A model generated the notes under the pieces. That model was given only the letters and a program-made list of their open reading frames with translations, was not told the DNA's origin and ran no database searches. From Kingdonia uniflora (taxonomy: Eukaryota; Streptophyta; Magnoliopsida; Ranunculales; Circaeasteraceae): a DNA stretch of 64,000 nucleotides. Location: the NCBI GenBank assembly GCA_014058105.1, contig JACGCM010002742.1, positions 124,001 to 188,000 of the forward strand, read 5' to 3'. Shown in pieces: positions 46,607-60,060 of this stretch; the stretch's first letter is position 1, and each line of letters begins with the position of its first letter. Position numbers and translations under genes: made by a program.

Positions 46607-48709
46607 ATGGTGTCGGGCAATAATGAACTCTTAGAAATGATTCATCCTCTCAAACGAGTTGTCGGTAACCAAGCTTCTCCGAATTGCGATCTAAAGCACC
46701 TGAGAGGTACGAAATCCGTACCGGTCGAAAATTCACACCGGGAGTATTGCGATTCATTTAGGAAGAATACTAGCACGATGTCGGTCGTGAAGAAACTTTT
46801 TAAAATGATACAACCTCTCAAACGAGTTGTCGGTAGCCAAGCTTCTCCGAATTGCGATCTAAAGAATCGGTGAGGTTCGAATTCCCTACCTGTCGAAATT
46901 TCATACCGAGAGTATTGCGATTAATTTGGGAACAATCGTAGCATGTTGTTGGGCGAGAAGATACTCTTAGAAATGATCCAACCTCACAAACGAGTTTCCA
47001 GTTTCTTAGCTTCTCCGAATTATGATCTAAAGTATCGGAGATGTACGAAATCCATACCGGTCAAAAATTAACTCAGGGAGTATAGAGATTCATTTGAAAA
47101 CAATCCTAGCATGTTTTCGGGCGAGAAGATACTCTAAGAAATGATCAAACAAACCCAACGAGTTGTCGGTAGCCAAGCTTCTCCGAATTGTGATCTATAG
47201 CATCGGAGAGGTACGAAATCCGTACCGGTCGAAAAGTCACATAGGGAGTATTGTGATTAATTTGGGAACAATCCTAGCATGTTGTCGGCCGTGAAGAAAC
47301 TTTTAAAAATGATACAACCTCTCAAACGAGTTACCGGCAGCCAAGCTTCTCCAAACTGCGATCTAAAGTATCGGAGAGGTGCGAAATCTGTACCGGTCTA
47401 AAATTCATATCGGGAGTATTGCGATTCATTTGAGAACAATCGTAGCTTCCAGTTGCTTAGCTTCTCCGAATTGCTATCTAATGCATCGGAGATGCGCGAA
47501 ATCCGTACCCGTTAAAAATTTACACCGGGATTAATGCGATTCATTTGGAGGCAATCCTAGCATGTTTTTGGGCGTGATGAACCTTTTAGAAACAATCCAA
47601 CCTCTCAATCAAGTTGCATCGGAGAGGTACGAAATTCGTACCGGTCGAAAATTCACAGGGAGTATAGAGATTCATTTGGAAACAATCCAAGCATGTTTTC
47701 GGGCGAGAAGATACTTTTTGAAACGATCTAACCAACCAAATGAGTTGTCGGTAGCCAAGCTTCCCTGAATTGTGATATATAGAGGTACGAAATCCGTACC
47801 GGTTGAAAAGTCACACAGGGAGTATTACGATTTATTTGGGAACAATCCTAACATGTTGTCCGGCGAGAACATACTCCTTGAAACGATCCAACCTCTCAAA
47901 CGAGCTGCCTGTAACCAAGCTTCTCCGAATTATGATCTAAAAGCATAGAAGTGGCACGAAATCTGTACCGGTCTTAAATTTACACCGAGATTATTGTTAT
48001 TCATTTGGGAACAATCATTGTATGTTGTCGGTAGTGAAGATAATCTTAGAATTGATCTAACCTCACAAGCGAGTTGTCGGTAGCAAAGCTTCCCCGAATT
48101 GCGATCGAAAGCATCGGAGAGGTACGAAATCTGTACTGGTCAAAAATTCACACAAGGAGTATAGAGATTAATTTGGAAACAATCCTTATATGTTTTTGGG
48201 CGAGAAGATACCCATAGAAACAATCTAACCAACCAAACGAGTTGTCGGTAGCCAAGCTTCTCCGAATTGTGATATATAGAATCAGAGAGGTACGAAATCC
48301 GTACTGGTCGAAAGGTCATACAGGGAGTATTGCGATTCATTTGAGAGAAATCCTATCTTGTTATCGGGCGTGAATGATCTTTTAGAAATGATCCAACCTC
48401 ACTAACTAGTTGTTGCTAGCCAAGCATCTCGGAATTGCGATCTAAAGTATCGTAGAGGTACGAAATCCGTACCGGTAGAAATTTCAGCTTTGGAATATTA
48501 TAATTCATTAAGGAACAATCCAAGCATGTTGTCGGGCGAGATAAATCTCTTCAAATGAACCAGCCTCTCAAACAAGTTGCTGGTAGCCAAGCTTCTCCGA
48601 ATTGCGATCTAAAGTATCGGAGTCGTACGAAATCCGTACCGGTCAAAAATTCACACCAGGATTATTGCGATTCATTTGGGAACAATCCTAGGATGTTGTC
48701 AGGCAAGAA
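46607..48709 (+). repeat. 168-bp satellite array, forward orientation, last block before the inversion
   Basis: The forward satellite resumes after LINE-C with mixed monomer types. Near 47583-47625 there is a fused monomer, CAAGTTGCATCGGAGAGG, that shares one deletion join with the 3.2-kb repeat but not the second one seen there. The block ends inside a type-J monomer. Confidence 0.95.
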
Positions 48710-48717
48710 GATGCTAT
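48710..48717. other. Satellite orientation switch (inversion junction)
   Basis: Left of this point monomers run forward and right of it they are reverse complemented. GATGCTAT fits both sides: forward monomers contain AAGATGCTATTAGAAG and reverse monomers contain GATGCTATAGATCGC. The join therefore has about 8 bp of shared sequence and no inserted DNA. Confidence 0.88.
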
Positions 48718-51700
48718 ATATTGCAAATCGGAGAAGCTTGGCTATCTGTAACTCGTTTGTGAGGCTGGATCGTTTCTAAAAGTTTCTTCTACATGCTTGG
48801 ATTATTCACATATGAATCGCAATACTCCCGGGGTATATTTTTGACCGGTACGGATTTCGCACCTCTTCAATGCTTTCGGGCGCAATTCAGAGAAGCTTGG
48901 AAACCGACAATTCGTTTGAGAGATTGGATCGGTTCTAAGAGTATCATCTCATCCGACAACATGCTTGGGATGTTCCCAAATGAATCACAATACTCCCTGT
49001 GTGACTTTTCGACCGGTGCGGATTTCGTACCTCTCCGATGCTATAGATATCAAATCAGAGAAGCTTGGCTACCTGTAACTCGTTTGAGCGGTCGGATCAT
49101 TTCTAAGAGTTTATTCTCGCCCGTCAACATTCTAGGATTGTTCCCAAGTCAATCTCAATACTCGGTGTGAATTTTAGACTACAGATTTCGTACCACTTCG
49201 ATGCTTTAGATCGCAATTTGGAGAAGCATGGCTACCGGCAACTGGTTTGAGGGTTTGGATCGTTTCTAAGGGTTTCATCTTGCCCGACAACATTCTAGGA
49301 ATGTTCTTAAATGAATCACAACATTCCCTGTGTGAGTTTTTGACCGGTACGGATTTTGAACCTCTACGATGCCTTAGATCACAATTCGGAGAAGCTTGGC
49401 TATAGGCAACTCGTTTGAGAGGTCGGATCGTATCTATGAGTTTCATCTCTCCCGACAACATGCTTGGATTGTTCCCCAATAATTTACAATACTCACACTT
49501 TGAATTTTAGACCGGTATTGATTTCGTAACTCTCGTATGCTTTAGATCGCAATTTTGAGAAGCTTGGCTGCCGGTAACTCGTTTGAGAGGTTGCATCGTT
49601 TCAAAGAGTTTTATCTTGCCCGACAACATGCTAGGATTGTTCACATATGATTCCTAATATTCCCGGGGTGAATTTTCGACCGATACAGATTTTACACCTC
49701 TCCGATGCTTTAGGGCGCAATTCAAAAAATCTTGGAAACCGACAACTCGTTTGAGAGGTTGAATTGTTTGTAAGAGTATCTTTTCGCCCGACAAAATGCT
49801 AGGGTTGTTCCCAAATGAATCTCAATACTTCCTCGGTGGCTTTTTGACCGGTACAGATTTTGTACCCTCCGATGCTATAGATCGCAAATTGGAGAGGCTT
49901 GGCTACCTGAAACTCATTTAAGCGGTTGGATCGTTTCTAAGAGTTTTTTCTCGCCCGACAACATGCTAGGATTGTTCCCAAATAAATCTCCATACTCGGA
50001 GTGAATTTTAGACCGGTACAGATTTTGTACCACTCGGACGCTTTAGATCGCAATTTGGAAAAGCTTGGCAATCGGTAACTCGATTGAGAGGTTGCATCGT
50101 TTCTAAGAATTTCTTCCCGCCCGACAGCGTGCTGGGATTGTTTACATATGAATCGCAATATTCCTGGGGTGGATTTTCGAACGGTACGGATTTCGCACCT
50201 CTCCGATGCTTTAGGGCGCAATTCGGGGAAGCTTGGAAACCGACAACTCATTTTAGAGGTTGGATCGTTCGTAAGTGTATCTACATGCCCGACAGCATGC
50301 TAGGGTTGCTCGTAAATGAATTGCAATAGTCCCTGTGTGACTTTTTGATTGGTACGGATTTCGTACCTCTCCGATGCTATAGATCGCAAATCGGAGAAGT
50401 TTGGCTACCTGCAACTCGTTTGAGAGGTCGGATAATTTCTATGAAATTATTCTCGCCCGACAACATGCTAGGATTGTTCTCAAATCTATCAAAATACTCA
50501 GTGTAAATTTTAGACCGCTAAAAATTTCGTACCTCTCCGATGCTTTAGATCGCAATTTGGAGAAGCATGGCTACCGATAACTCGTTTGAGGGGTTGAATC
50601 GTTTCTAAGAGTTTCATCTCGCCCGACAACATGCAAGGATTTTTTGCAAATGAATCACAATATTCCCTGTGTATATTTTTGACCGGTACGGATTTCGTAC
50701 CTCGCCGATGCCTTAGATCACAATTCGGAGATGCTTGGCTACCGACAACTCGTTTGAGAGGTTGGATAGTATCTATGTGTTTAATCTCGCCCGACAACAT
50801 GCTAGGATTGTTCCCAAATCAATCTCGATACTCGGTGTAAATTTTAGACCGGTGCAGATTTCGTAGCTCTCCGTTGCTTTAGATCGCAATTTGGAGAAGC
50901 ATGGCTGTCGGCAACTTGTTTCAGGTGTTGGATCGTTTCTAAGTGTTTCATCTTGCCCGACAACATGATAGGATTGTTCCTAAATCATTCGCAATACTCT
51001 CGGTGTGAATTTTAGGCCGGTACAAATTTCGTTTGTCTCCTATGCTTTAGATCACAATTCAGTGAAGCTTGGCAACCGGCATCTCATTTGAGAGGTTGAA
51101 TCGTTTCTAAGAATTTCTCCTCGCCCGACAACATGCTCGGATTGCTCACATATAAATCGCAATATTCCTGGGGTGAATTTCCGACCGGTAGGGATTTCGC
51201 ACCTCACCGATGCATAGGGCGCAATTCGGGGAAGCTTGGAAACCGACAACTCATTTTAGAGGTTGGATCGTTTATAAGAGTATCTTCACGCCCGATAACA
51301 TACTAGGGTTGTTGGCAAATGAATCGCAATACTCCCTGGGTGAGTTTTCGACCGGTACGAATTTCGTACCTTTCCGATGCTTTAGATCGCAAATCGGAGA
51401 AGGTTGGCTAACTGCAACTCGTTTGAGAGGTCGGATCATTTCTAAGAAATTATTCTCGCCCGACAACATGCTAGGATTGTTCCCAGATCAATCGCAATAG
51501 TCGATGTGAATTTTAGACCGCTACAGATTTCGTACCTCTCCGATGCTTTAGATCGCAATTTGGAGATCCATGGCTACCGACAACTCGTTTAAGGGGTTGG
51601 ATCGTTTGTAAGAGTTTCATCTCGCCCGACAACATGCTAGGATTGTTCCCAAATGAATCACAATATTCCCTGCGTAAATTTTTGACCGGTACGGATTTCG

Positions 51701-54700
51701 TACCTCGCCGATGCCTTATATCACAATTCGGAGAAGCTTGGCTACCGACAACAGGTTTGAGTGGTCGGATTGAATCTATGAGTTTACTCTCACCCGACAA
51801 CATGAAAGGATTCTTCCCTAATCATTTGAAATACTCTCGGTCTGAATTTATGCCCGGTACAGATTTTGTACCTCTCCGATGCTTTAGATCGCAATTTGGA
51901 GAAGCTTGGCTACCGGTAACTCGTTTGAGAGGCTGGATCGTTTCAAAAAGTTTATCTCGCCCGACAACATGCTTGGATTGTTCACATATGATTCCCAATA
52001 CTCCCGGGGTGAATTTTCGAACGATATGGATTTTGCTCCTCTTCGATTTTTAAGGGCGCAATTAGGAGAATCTTAGAAACCGACAACTCGTTTGAGAGGT
52101 TGGATTGTTTGTAAGAGTATCACCTCACCCGACAACATGCTAGGGTTGTTCCCAAATGAATCGCAATGTTCCCTGTGTGACTTTTCAACCGGTACGGATT
52201 TCGTACCACTCCGATGCTATAGATCGCAAATCGGAAAAGCTTGGCTACCTGTAACACGTATGAGCGGTCGGATCGTTTCTAAGAGTTTTTTCTTACCAAA
52301 CAACATGCTAGGATTGCTCCCAAGTGAATCTCGATACTCGGTGTGAGTTTTAGACAGGTACAGATTTCGTACCACTCCGATGCTTTAGATCGCAATTTGG
52401 AGAAGCATGGATACCGGCAACTCGTTTGAGGGTTTGGATCGTTTCTAAGTGATTCATCTTGCCCGATAACATGCTAGGATTGTTTTAAATGAATCAAAAT
52501 ATTCCCTGTGTGAATTTTTGACCGGTACAGATTTTGAACCTCTCTGATGCCTTAGATAACAATTCGGAGAAGCTTGGCTACAAGCAACTCGTTTGAGAGG
52601 TCGGATCGTATCTATGTATTTCATCTTGCCCGACAACATGCTAGGATCGTTCCCAAATCATTCGCAATACTCTCAGTTTGAATTTTAGACCGTTATAGAT
52701 TTTGTACCTCTCGCATGCTTTAGATCACAATTTTGAGAAGCTTGGCTACCGGTAACTCGTTTGAGAGGTTGGATCGTTTAAAAGAGTTTCATCTCGCCCG
52801 ACAACATGCTAGGATTGTTCACATATGATTCCCAACACTCCCGGGGTGAATTTTCGACCGATACGGATTTCGTTCCTCTCCGATGCTTTAGGGCGCAATT
52901 ATGAGAATCTTGGAAACCGACAACTCGTTTGAGAGGTTGGATTGTTTAAAAAAGTATCTTCTCGCCCGACAACATCCTAGGGTTGCTCCCAAATGAATCG
53001 CAAAACATCCTGGGTGGCTTTTCGACCGGTACGGATTTCATACCATCGGATGCTATAGATCGCATATCGGAGAGGCTTGGCTACCTGCAACTCGTTTGAG
53101 GGGTTGGATCGTTTCTAGGAGTTTCATCTCGCCCGACAACATGCTAGGATTGTTCCCAAATGAATCACAATTCCCTGCGTAAATGTTTGAACGGTACGGA
53201 TTTCGTACCCAACCGATGCCTTAGATCACAAACGGAGAAGCTTGGTTACCGACAACTCGTTCGAGAGGTCGGATCGTATCCAAGAGTTTAATCCCGCCCG
53301 AAACATGCTAGGATTGTTCCCAAATCATTCGCAATACTCTCGGTGTGAATTTAAGCCCGGTACAGATTTCGTACCTCTCTGATGCTTTAGGTCGCAATTT
53401 GGAGAAGCTTGGCTACCGGTAACTCGTTTGAGAGGCTGGATCATTTCTAAAAGTTTCTTCTCCCCCGACTACATGCTAGGATTGTTCACATATGAATCGC
53501 AATACTCACAGAGTATATTTTTGACCGGTACGGATTTTGCACCTCTTCAATGCTTTAGGGCGCAATTCAGAAAAGCTTGAAAACCGACAGCTCATTTGAG
53601 AGATTGGATCGTTTCTAAGAGTATCTTCTCGCTCGACAACATGCTAGGGTTGTTCCCAAATAAATCGCAATACTCCCTGTGTGACTTTTCGACCGGTATG
53701 GATTTCGTACCTCTCCGATGCTATAGATCGCAAATCGGGGAAGTTTGGCTACCTGTAACTCGTTTGAGCTGTCGGATCGTTTCTATGTGTTTATACTCGC
53801 CCGACAACATGCTAGGATTGTTCCCAACTCAATCTCAATAATCGGTGTGAATTTTAGACAGGTACTGATTTCGTACCACTCCTATGCTTTAGATCGCAAT
53901 TTGGTGAATCATGGCTACCTGCAACTCGTTTGAGGGTTTGGATAATTTCAAAGTGTTTTTTATCTTGCCCGACAACGTGCTAGGATTGTTCTTAAATGAA
54001 TCACAATATTCCCTGTGTGAAATTTTGATCGGTACTTATTTTGTACCTCTCCGATGCTTTATATCACAATTCGGAGAAGCTTGGCTACAAGCAACTCGTT
54101 TGAGAGGTCGGATCGTATCTATGAGTTTCATCCCGCCCGAAACCATGCTAGGATTGTTCCCAAATCATTCACAATACTCTCAGTGTAAATTTTAGACCGG
54201 TATAGATTTCGTACCTCTCGCATGCTTTAGATCCCAATTTGGAGAAGCTTGGCTACCGGTAACTCGTTTGAGAGGATGGATCATTTCAAAGAGTATCATC
54301 TCGCCCGACAAAATGCTAGGATTGTTCACATATGATTCGCAATACTTCCGGGGTGAATTTTTGACCGGATCGGATTTTGCACCTCCCCGATGCTTTAGGG
54401 CGCAATTCGGAAAATCTTGGAAACCGGCAACTCGTTTGAGAGGTTGGATCGTTTCTAAGAATTTCTTCCCGCCCGACAACATGCTGGGATTGTTCACATT
54501 TGAATCGCAATATTCCTGGGGTGAATTTTTGAGAGGTTGGATCGTATCTATGAGCTTAATCTCGCCCGACAACATGCTAGGATTCTTCCCAAATCATTCG
54601 CAATACTCTCGGTGTGAATTTAAGCCCTATACAGATTTCGTACCTCTCCGATGCTTTAGATCGCAATTTGAAGAAGCTTGGCTACCGGTAACTCATTTGA

Positions 54701-55235
54701 GAGGTTGGATCGTTTCTAAAAGTTTCTTCTCTCCCGACTACATGCTAGGATTGTTCAAATATGAATCGCAATACTCTCGTGGTAAATTTTTGAGCGGTAC
54801 GGGTTTCGCACTTCTTCAATGCTTTGGGCACAATTCAGGGAAGCTTTGAAACCGACAATTTGTTTGAGAGGTTGGATCGTTTCTAAAAGTATCTTCTCCC
54901 CCGACAACATGCTAGGGTTGTTCAAAAATGAATCGCAATACTCCCGGTGTAACTTTTCGACCGGTACGGATTTCGCACGTCCCCGATGCTATTGATCGTA
55001 AATCAGAGAAGCTTGGCTACCTGTAACTCGTTTAAGCGGTCGAAACATTTCTAAGAGTTTATTCGCGCCCGACAGCATGCTAGGATTGTTACCAAATCAA
55101 TCTAAATACTCGGTGTGAATTTTAGACCGGTACAGATTTCGTACCTTCCCGATGCTTTAGATCGCAATTTGGAGAAGCATGGCTACCGGCAGCTCGATTT
55201 AGGGGTTGGATCATTTCTAAGTGTATAATCTTTCT

Positions 55236-58200
55236 CGACAACAATCACAATTTGGTGATGCATGGCTACCGGCAACTCGTTTGAGGGGTTGGATCATTTC
55301 AAAGTGTTTCATCTTGCCCGACAGCACGCTAGGATTGTTCCCAAATGAATCATAATATTCCTGTGTAAATTTTTTATCGGTACGGGTTTTGTACCTCTCC
55401 GATGCCTTAGATCACAATTCGGAGAAGCTGGCTACAAGAAACTCGTTTGAGAGGTCGGATCGTATCTATGAGTTTCATCTCGCCCGACAACATGCTAGGA
55501 TTGTTCCCAAATCATTTGCAATACTCTTAGTGTGAATTTTAGACAGGTATAGCTTTCATACTTCTCGTATGCTTTAGATAACAATTTTGTGAAGCTTGGC
55601 TACCGGTAACTCGCTTAATAGGTTGGATAATTTAAAAGTGTTGCATCTCGCCCGACAACGTGCATGGATTGTTCACATATGATTCGCAATACTCCCGGGG
55701 TAAATTTTTGACCGGATTGGATTTTGCACCTCTCCGATGCTTTAGGGAGCCATTCGGAGAATCTTGGAAACCGACAACTCGTTTGAGAGGTTGGATTGTT
55801 TGTAAGAGTATCTTCTCACCCGACAACATGCTAGGCTTGTTCCCCAATGAATCGTAATACTCCCTGTCTAGCTTTTTGACCGGTATGAATTTCGTACCCT
55901 CCGATGCTATAGATCTCAAATCGGAAAGGCTTGGCTACCTGCAACTCATTTGAGAGGTCAGATCATTTCAAAGTGTTTATTCTCCCCCGTCAACATGCTA
56001 GGATTGTTCCCAAATCAATCTCAATACTCGGTGTGAACCGGTACAGATTTCGTACCTCTCCGATGCTTTAGTTCGCAATTTGGAGAAGCATGGCTACCGG
56101 AAACTCGTTTGAGGTGTTGGAACATAAGTATTTAATCTCGCCTGACAGCATGCTAGGATTGTTCCCAAACTAATCACAATAATCCTTGTGTGAATTTTTT
56201 ACCTGTACGGATTTCCTACCTCTCCGATGCCTTAGATATCAATTCGGAGAAGCTTGCCTACCGACAACTCGTTTAAGAGGTCTGATCGCTTCTAAAAGTT
56301 TATTCTCTCCGACAAGATGCTAGGATTGTTCCCAAATCAATCTTAATACTCGGTGTGAATTTTTGACCGGTACAGATTTTGTACCTCTTCGATGCTTTAG
56401 ATCGCAATTTGGAGATTCATGGCTACCGGCAACTCGTTTGAAGGATTGGATCATTTCTATAAGTTTCTTCTCGTCCGAAAACATGCTTCGATTATTCCCT
56501 AATGAATTGTAATATTCCATGTATGAATTTTTTACCGGTGCGGATTTCATACTTCTCTGATGCCTTCGATCACAATTCGGTGAAGCTTGGCTACCCGCAA
56601 GACGTTTGAGAGGTCGAAGCGTATCTATGTGTTTCATCTCGCCCGACAACATGTTAGGATTGTCCCTAAATCATTCGCAATACTCTCGGTGTGAATTTTA
56701 GACCGGTACAGATTTCGTACCTCTCCGATGCTTTAGATAGCAATTTGGAGAAGCTTGGCAACCGGTAACTCGTTTGAGAGGTTGGATCGTCTCTAAGAAT
56801 TTCTTCTCGCCCGATTACATGCTGGGATTGTTCACATATGAATCACAATATTCCTGGGGTGAATTTTCGACCGGTACGAATTTCGCACCTCTCCGATGTC
56901 TTAGGGCGCAATTCGGGGAAGCTTTTAAACCGACAACTCGTTTTAGAGGTAGGATCGCTTGTAAGAGTATCTTCACGCACGACAACATGCTTGGGTTGTT
57001 CGCAAATGAATCGCAATACTCCCTGTGTGACTTTTCGACCGGTACGGATTTCGTACCTCTCCAATGCTATAGATCGCAAATCGGAGAAGCTTGGCTACCT
57101 GTAACTCGTTTGAGCGGTCGGATCGTTTCAAAAACATTATTCTCGCCCGACAACATGCTAGGATTTTTCCCAAATCAATCTCAATACTCGGTGTGAATTT
57201 TATACCGGTACAAATTTTGTACCTCTCTGATGCTTTAGATCGCAATTTGGAGAAGCATGGCTACCGGCAACTCGCTTGAGGGGTTGGACCGTTTCTAAGT
57301 GTTTCTTCTCACCAGACTACATGCTAGGAATGTTCACATATGAATCGTAATACTCCCGTGGTAAATTTTTGACCAGTACGGATTTCGCACCTCTTCTATA
57401 CTATAGGGTGCAATTCAGAGAAACTTGGAAACCGATAACTCATTTGAGAGGCTGGATCGTTTCTAAGAGTATCTTCTCGCCCGACAACATGCTAGGGTTG
57501 TTCCCAAATGAATCGCATTACTCCCTGCATAACTTTTCGACCGGTATGGATTTCGTACGTCTCCGATGCTATTGATCGCAAATCGGAGAAGCTTGGCTAC
57601 CTGCAACTCGTTTAAGCGGTCGGATCATTTTTAAGAGTTTATTCTCGCCCGACAACATGCTACGATTTTTCCCAAATCAATCTCAATACTCGGGGTGAAT
57701 TTTAGACCGGTACAGATTTCGTACCTCTCCGATGCTTTAGATCGCAATTTGGAGAAGCATGGCTACCGGTAACTCGTTTGAGGGGTCGGATCGCTTCAAA
57801 GTGTTTAATCTTGCACGACAACAATCGCAATTTGGAGAAGCATGGCTACCGGCAACTCGTTTGAGGGGTTGGATCGTTTCTAAGTATTTCATCTTGCCCG
57901 ACAACATGCTAGGATTGTTCCCAAATGAATCATAATATTCCTGCGTTAATTTTTAACCAGTACAGATTTTGTACCTCTTTGATGCCTTAGATCACAATTC
58001 AGAGAAGCTTGGCTACAACCAACTCGTTTGAGAGGTCTTATCGTATCTATGAGTTTCATCTCGCCCGGCAACATGCTAGGATTGTTCACATATGATTCCC
58101 AATACTCCCGAGGTGAATTTTTAACCGGATCGGATTTTGCACCTCTTCAATGCTTTAGGGCGCAATTTGGAGAATCTTTGAAGCCGACAACTAGTTTGAG

Positions 58201-60060
58201 AGGTTGGATTGTTGGTAAGAGTATCTTCTCGCCCGACAACATGCAAGAATTGTTCCCAAATCAATCGCAATACTCGGTGTGAATTTTAGTCCGCTACAGA
58301 TTGCCTTGCATAAAAAAGAAATAGACCGCTACAGATTTTGTACCTCTCCGATGCTTTTGATCGCAATTTTGAGAGGCATGGCTGCCGACAATTCGTTTGA
58401 GAGGTCCGATCGTTTCTTACAGTTTCATCTCGCCAGACAACATGCTGGGATTGTTCCCAAATAAATCACAATATTAACTGCGTAAATTTTCGACCAGTTT
58501 AGATTTTGTACCTCGCCGATGCCTTAGATCACAATTCGGTGAAGCTTGACTACCGACAACTCGTTTGAGAGGTCGGATCGTATCTATGAGTTTAATCTCG
58601 CCCGACAACATGCTAGGATTCTTTCCAAATCATTCGCAATACTCCCGGGGTGAATTTTTGACTGAACCGGATTTTGCACCTCTACGATGCTTTAGGGCGC
58701 AATTCGGAGAATCTTGGAATCCGACAACTCGTTTGAGAGGTTGGATTGTTCGTAAGAATATCTTATCGCCCGACAACATGCTAGGGTTGTTCCCAAATGA
58801 ATAACAATACTCCTTGTGTGGCTTTTCGACCAGTACGGATTTCGTACCCTCTGATGCTATAGATCTCAAATCGGAAAGGCTTGGCTACCTGCAACTCATT
58901 TGAGAGGTCAGATCGTTTCAAAGTGTTTATTCTCCCCCGTCAACAAGCTAGGATTGTTCCCAAATCAATCTCAATACTCGGTGTGAATTTTAGACCGGAA
59001 CAGATTTCGTACCTCTCCGATGCTTTAGATCGCAATTTGGAGAAGCATGGCCACCGACAACTCGTTTGGGGGGTTGGATCGTTTCTGAGAAATTATTCTC
59101 GTCCGACAACATGCTAGGATTGTTCCCAAATCAATCGTACTACTCGTTGTGAATTTTAGACGGCTACAGATTTCGTACCTCACCGATGCTTTAGATTGCA
59201 ATTTGGAGAAGCATGGCTACCGATAACTCGTTTGAGGTGTTGGATAGTTTTTAAGAGTTTCATCTCGCCCGACAACTTGCTAGGATTGTTCCCAAATCAT
59301 TCGCGATACTCTCAGTGTGAATTTTAGACCGGTATAGATTTCGCACCTCTCTTATGCTTTAGATCGCAATTTGTAGAAGCTTGGCTACCGGTAACTCGTT
59401 TGAGATGTTGGATCATTTCATAGAGTTTCATCTCGCCCGACAACATTCTAGGATTGTTCACATATGATTCACAATACGCCCGGGGTAAATTTTTGACTTA
59501 ATCGGATTTTGCACCTCTACGATGCTTTAGGGCGCAATTCAGAGAATCTTGGAATCCGACAACTCGCTTGAGAGGTTGGATTGTTTGTAAGAGTATCTTA
59601 TCGCCCGACAACTTGCTAGGGTTGCTCCCAAATAAATAGCAATACTCCCTGTGTGGCTTTTTGACCTGTACGGATTTCGCACCCTCCGATGCTATAGATC
59701 GTAAATCGGAGAGGCTTGGCTACCTACAACTCGTTTGAGAGGTTGGATCGCTTCAAAGTGTTTATTCTCGCCCGACAACATGCTAGGATTGTTCCCAAAT
59801 CAATCTCAATACTCGGTGAGAATTTTTGACTGGTACCGATTTCGTACCTCTCCGATGCTTTAGATCAGAATTTGGAGAAGCATGGCTACCTGCAACTCGT
59901 TTGAGAGGTCGGATCATTTTTATAAAATTATTCTCGCCCGACAACATGCTAGGATTGTTCCCAAATCAATCGCAATACTTGGTGTGAATTTTAGACCGCT
60001 ACAAATTTCGTACCTTTCCGATGCTTTAGATCGCAATTTGGAGATGCATGGCTGCCGGCA
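55236..60060 (-). repeat. Reverse-arm HOR of about 2.58 kb, marked by a shared fused monomer
   Basis: A monomer deleted at CGACAACAATC(A/G)CAATTTGG appears at 55236 and again at 57816, 2580 bp apart. The following monomers match in order for several hundred bases. The second copy then differs by a fused monomer near 58030-58090, so the copies are not collinear throughout. The right limit of the second copy is uncertain. Confidence 0.6.
58303..58321 (+). mobile_element. 19-bp A-rich insertion with flanking duplication, possible retrotransposition scar
   Basis: GCCTTGCATAAAAAAGAAA is foreign to the satellite and lies between TAGTCCGCTACAGATT (58287-58302) and TAGACCGCTACAGATT (58322-58337), two 16-bp copies differing at one base. 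Normal monomers carry this word once. The duplication length and the A-rich end fit an extremely 5'-truncated LINE insertion; filler during break repair is the alternative. Confidence 0.55.

Noticed and set aside
54268..54849. 193-codon open frame, the longest in the reverse arm
   Set aside because: It reads the satellite on the strand opposite to the left-arm frames and consists of the same repeated segments. There is no independent start, domain or conservation signal.
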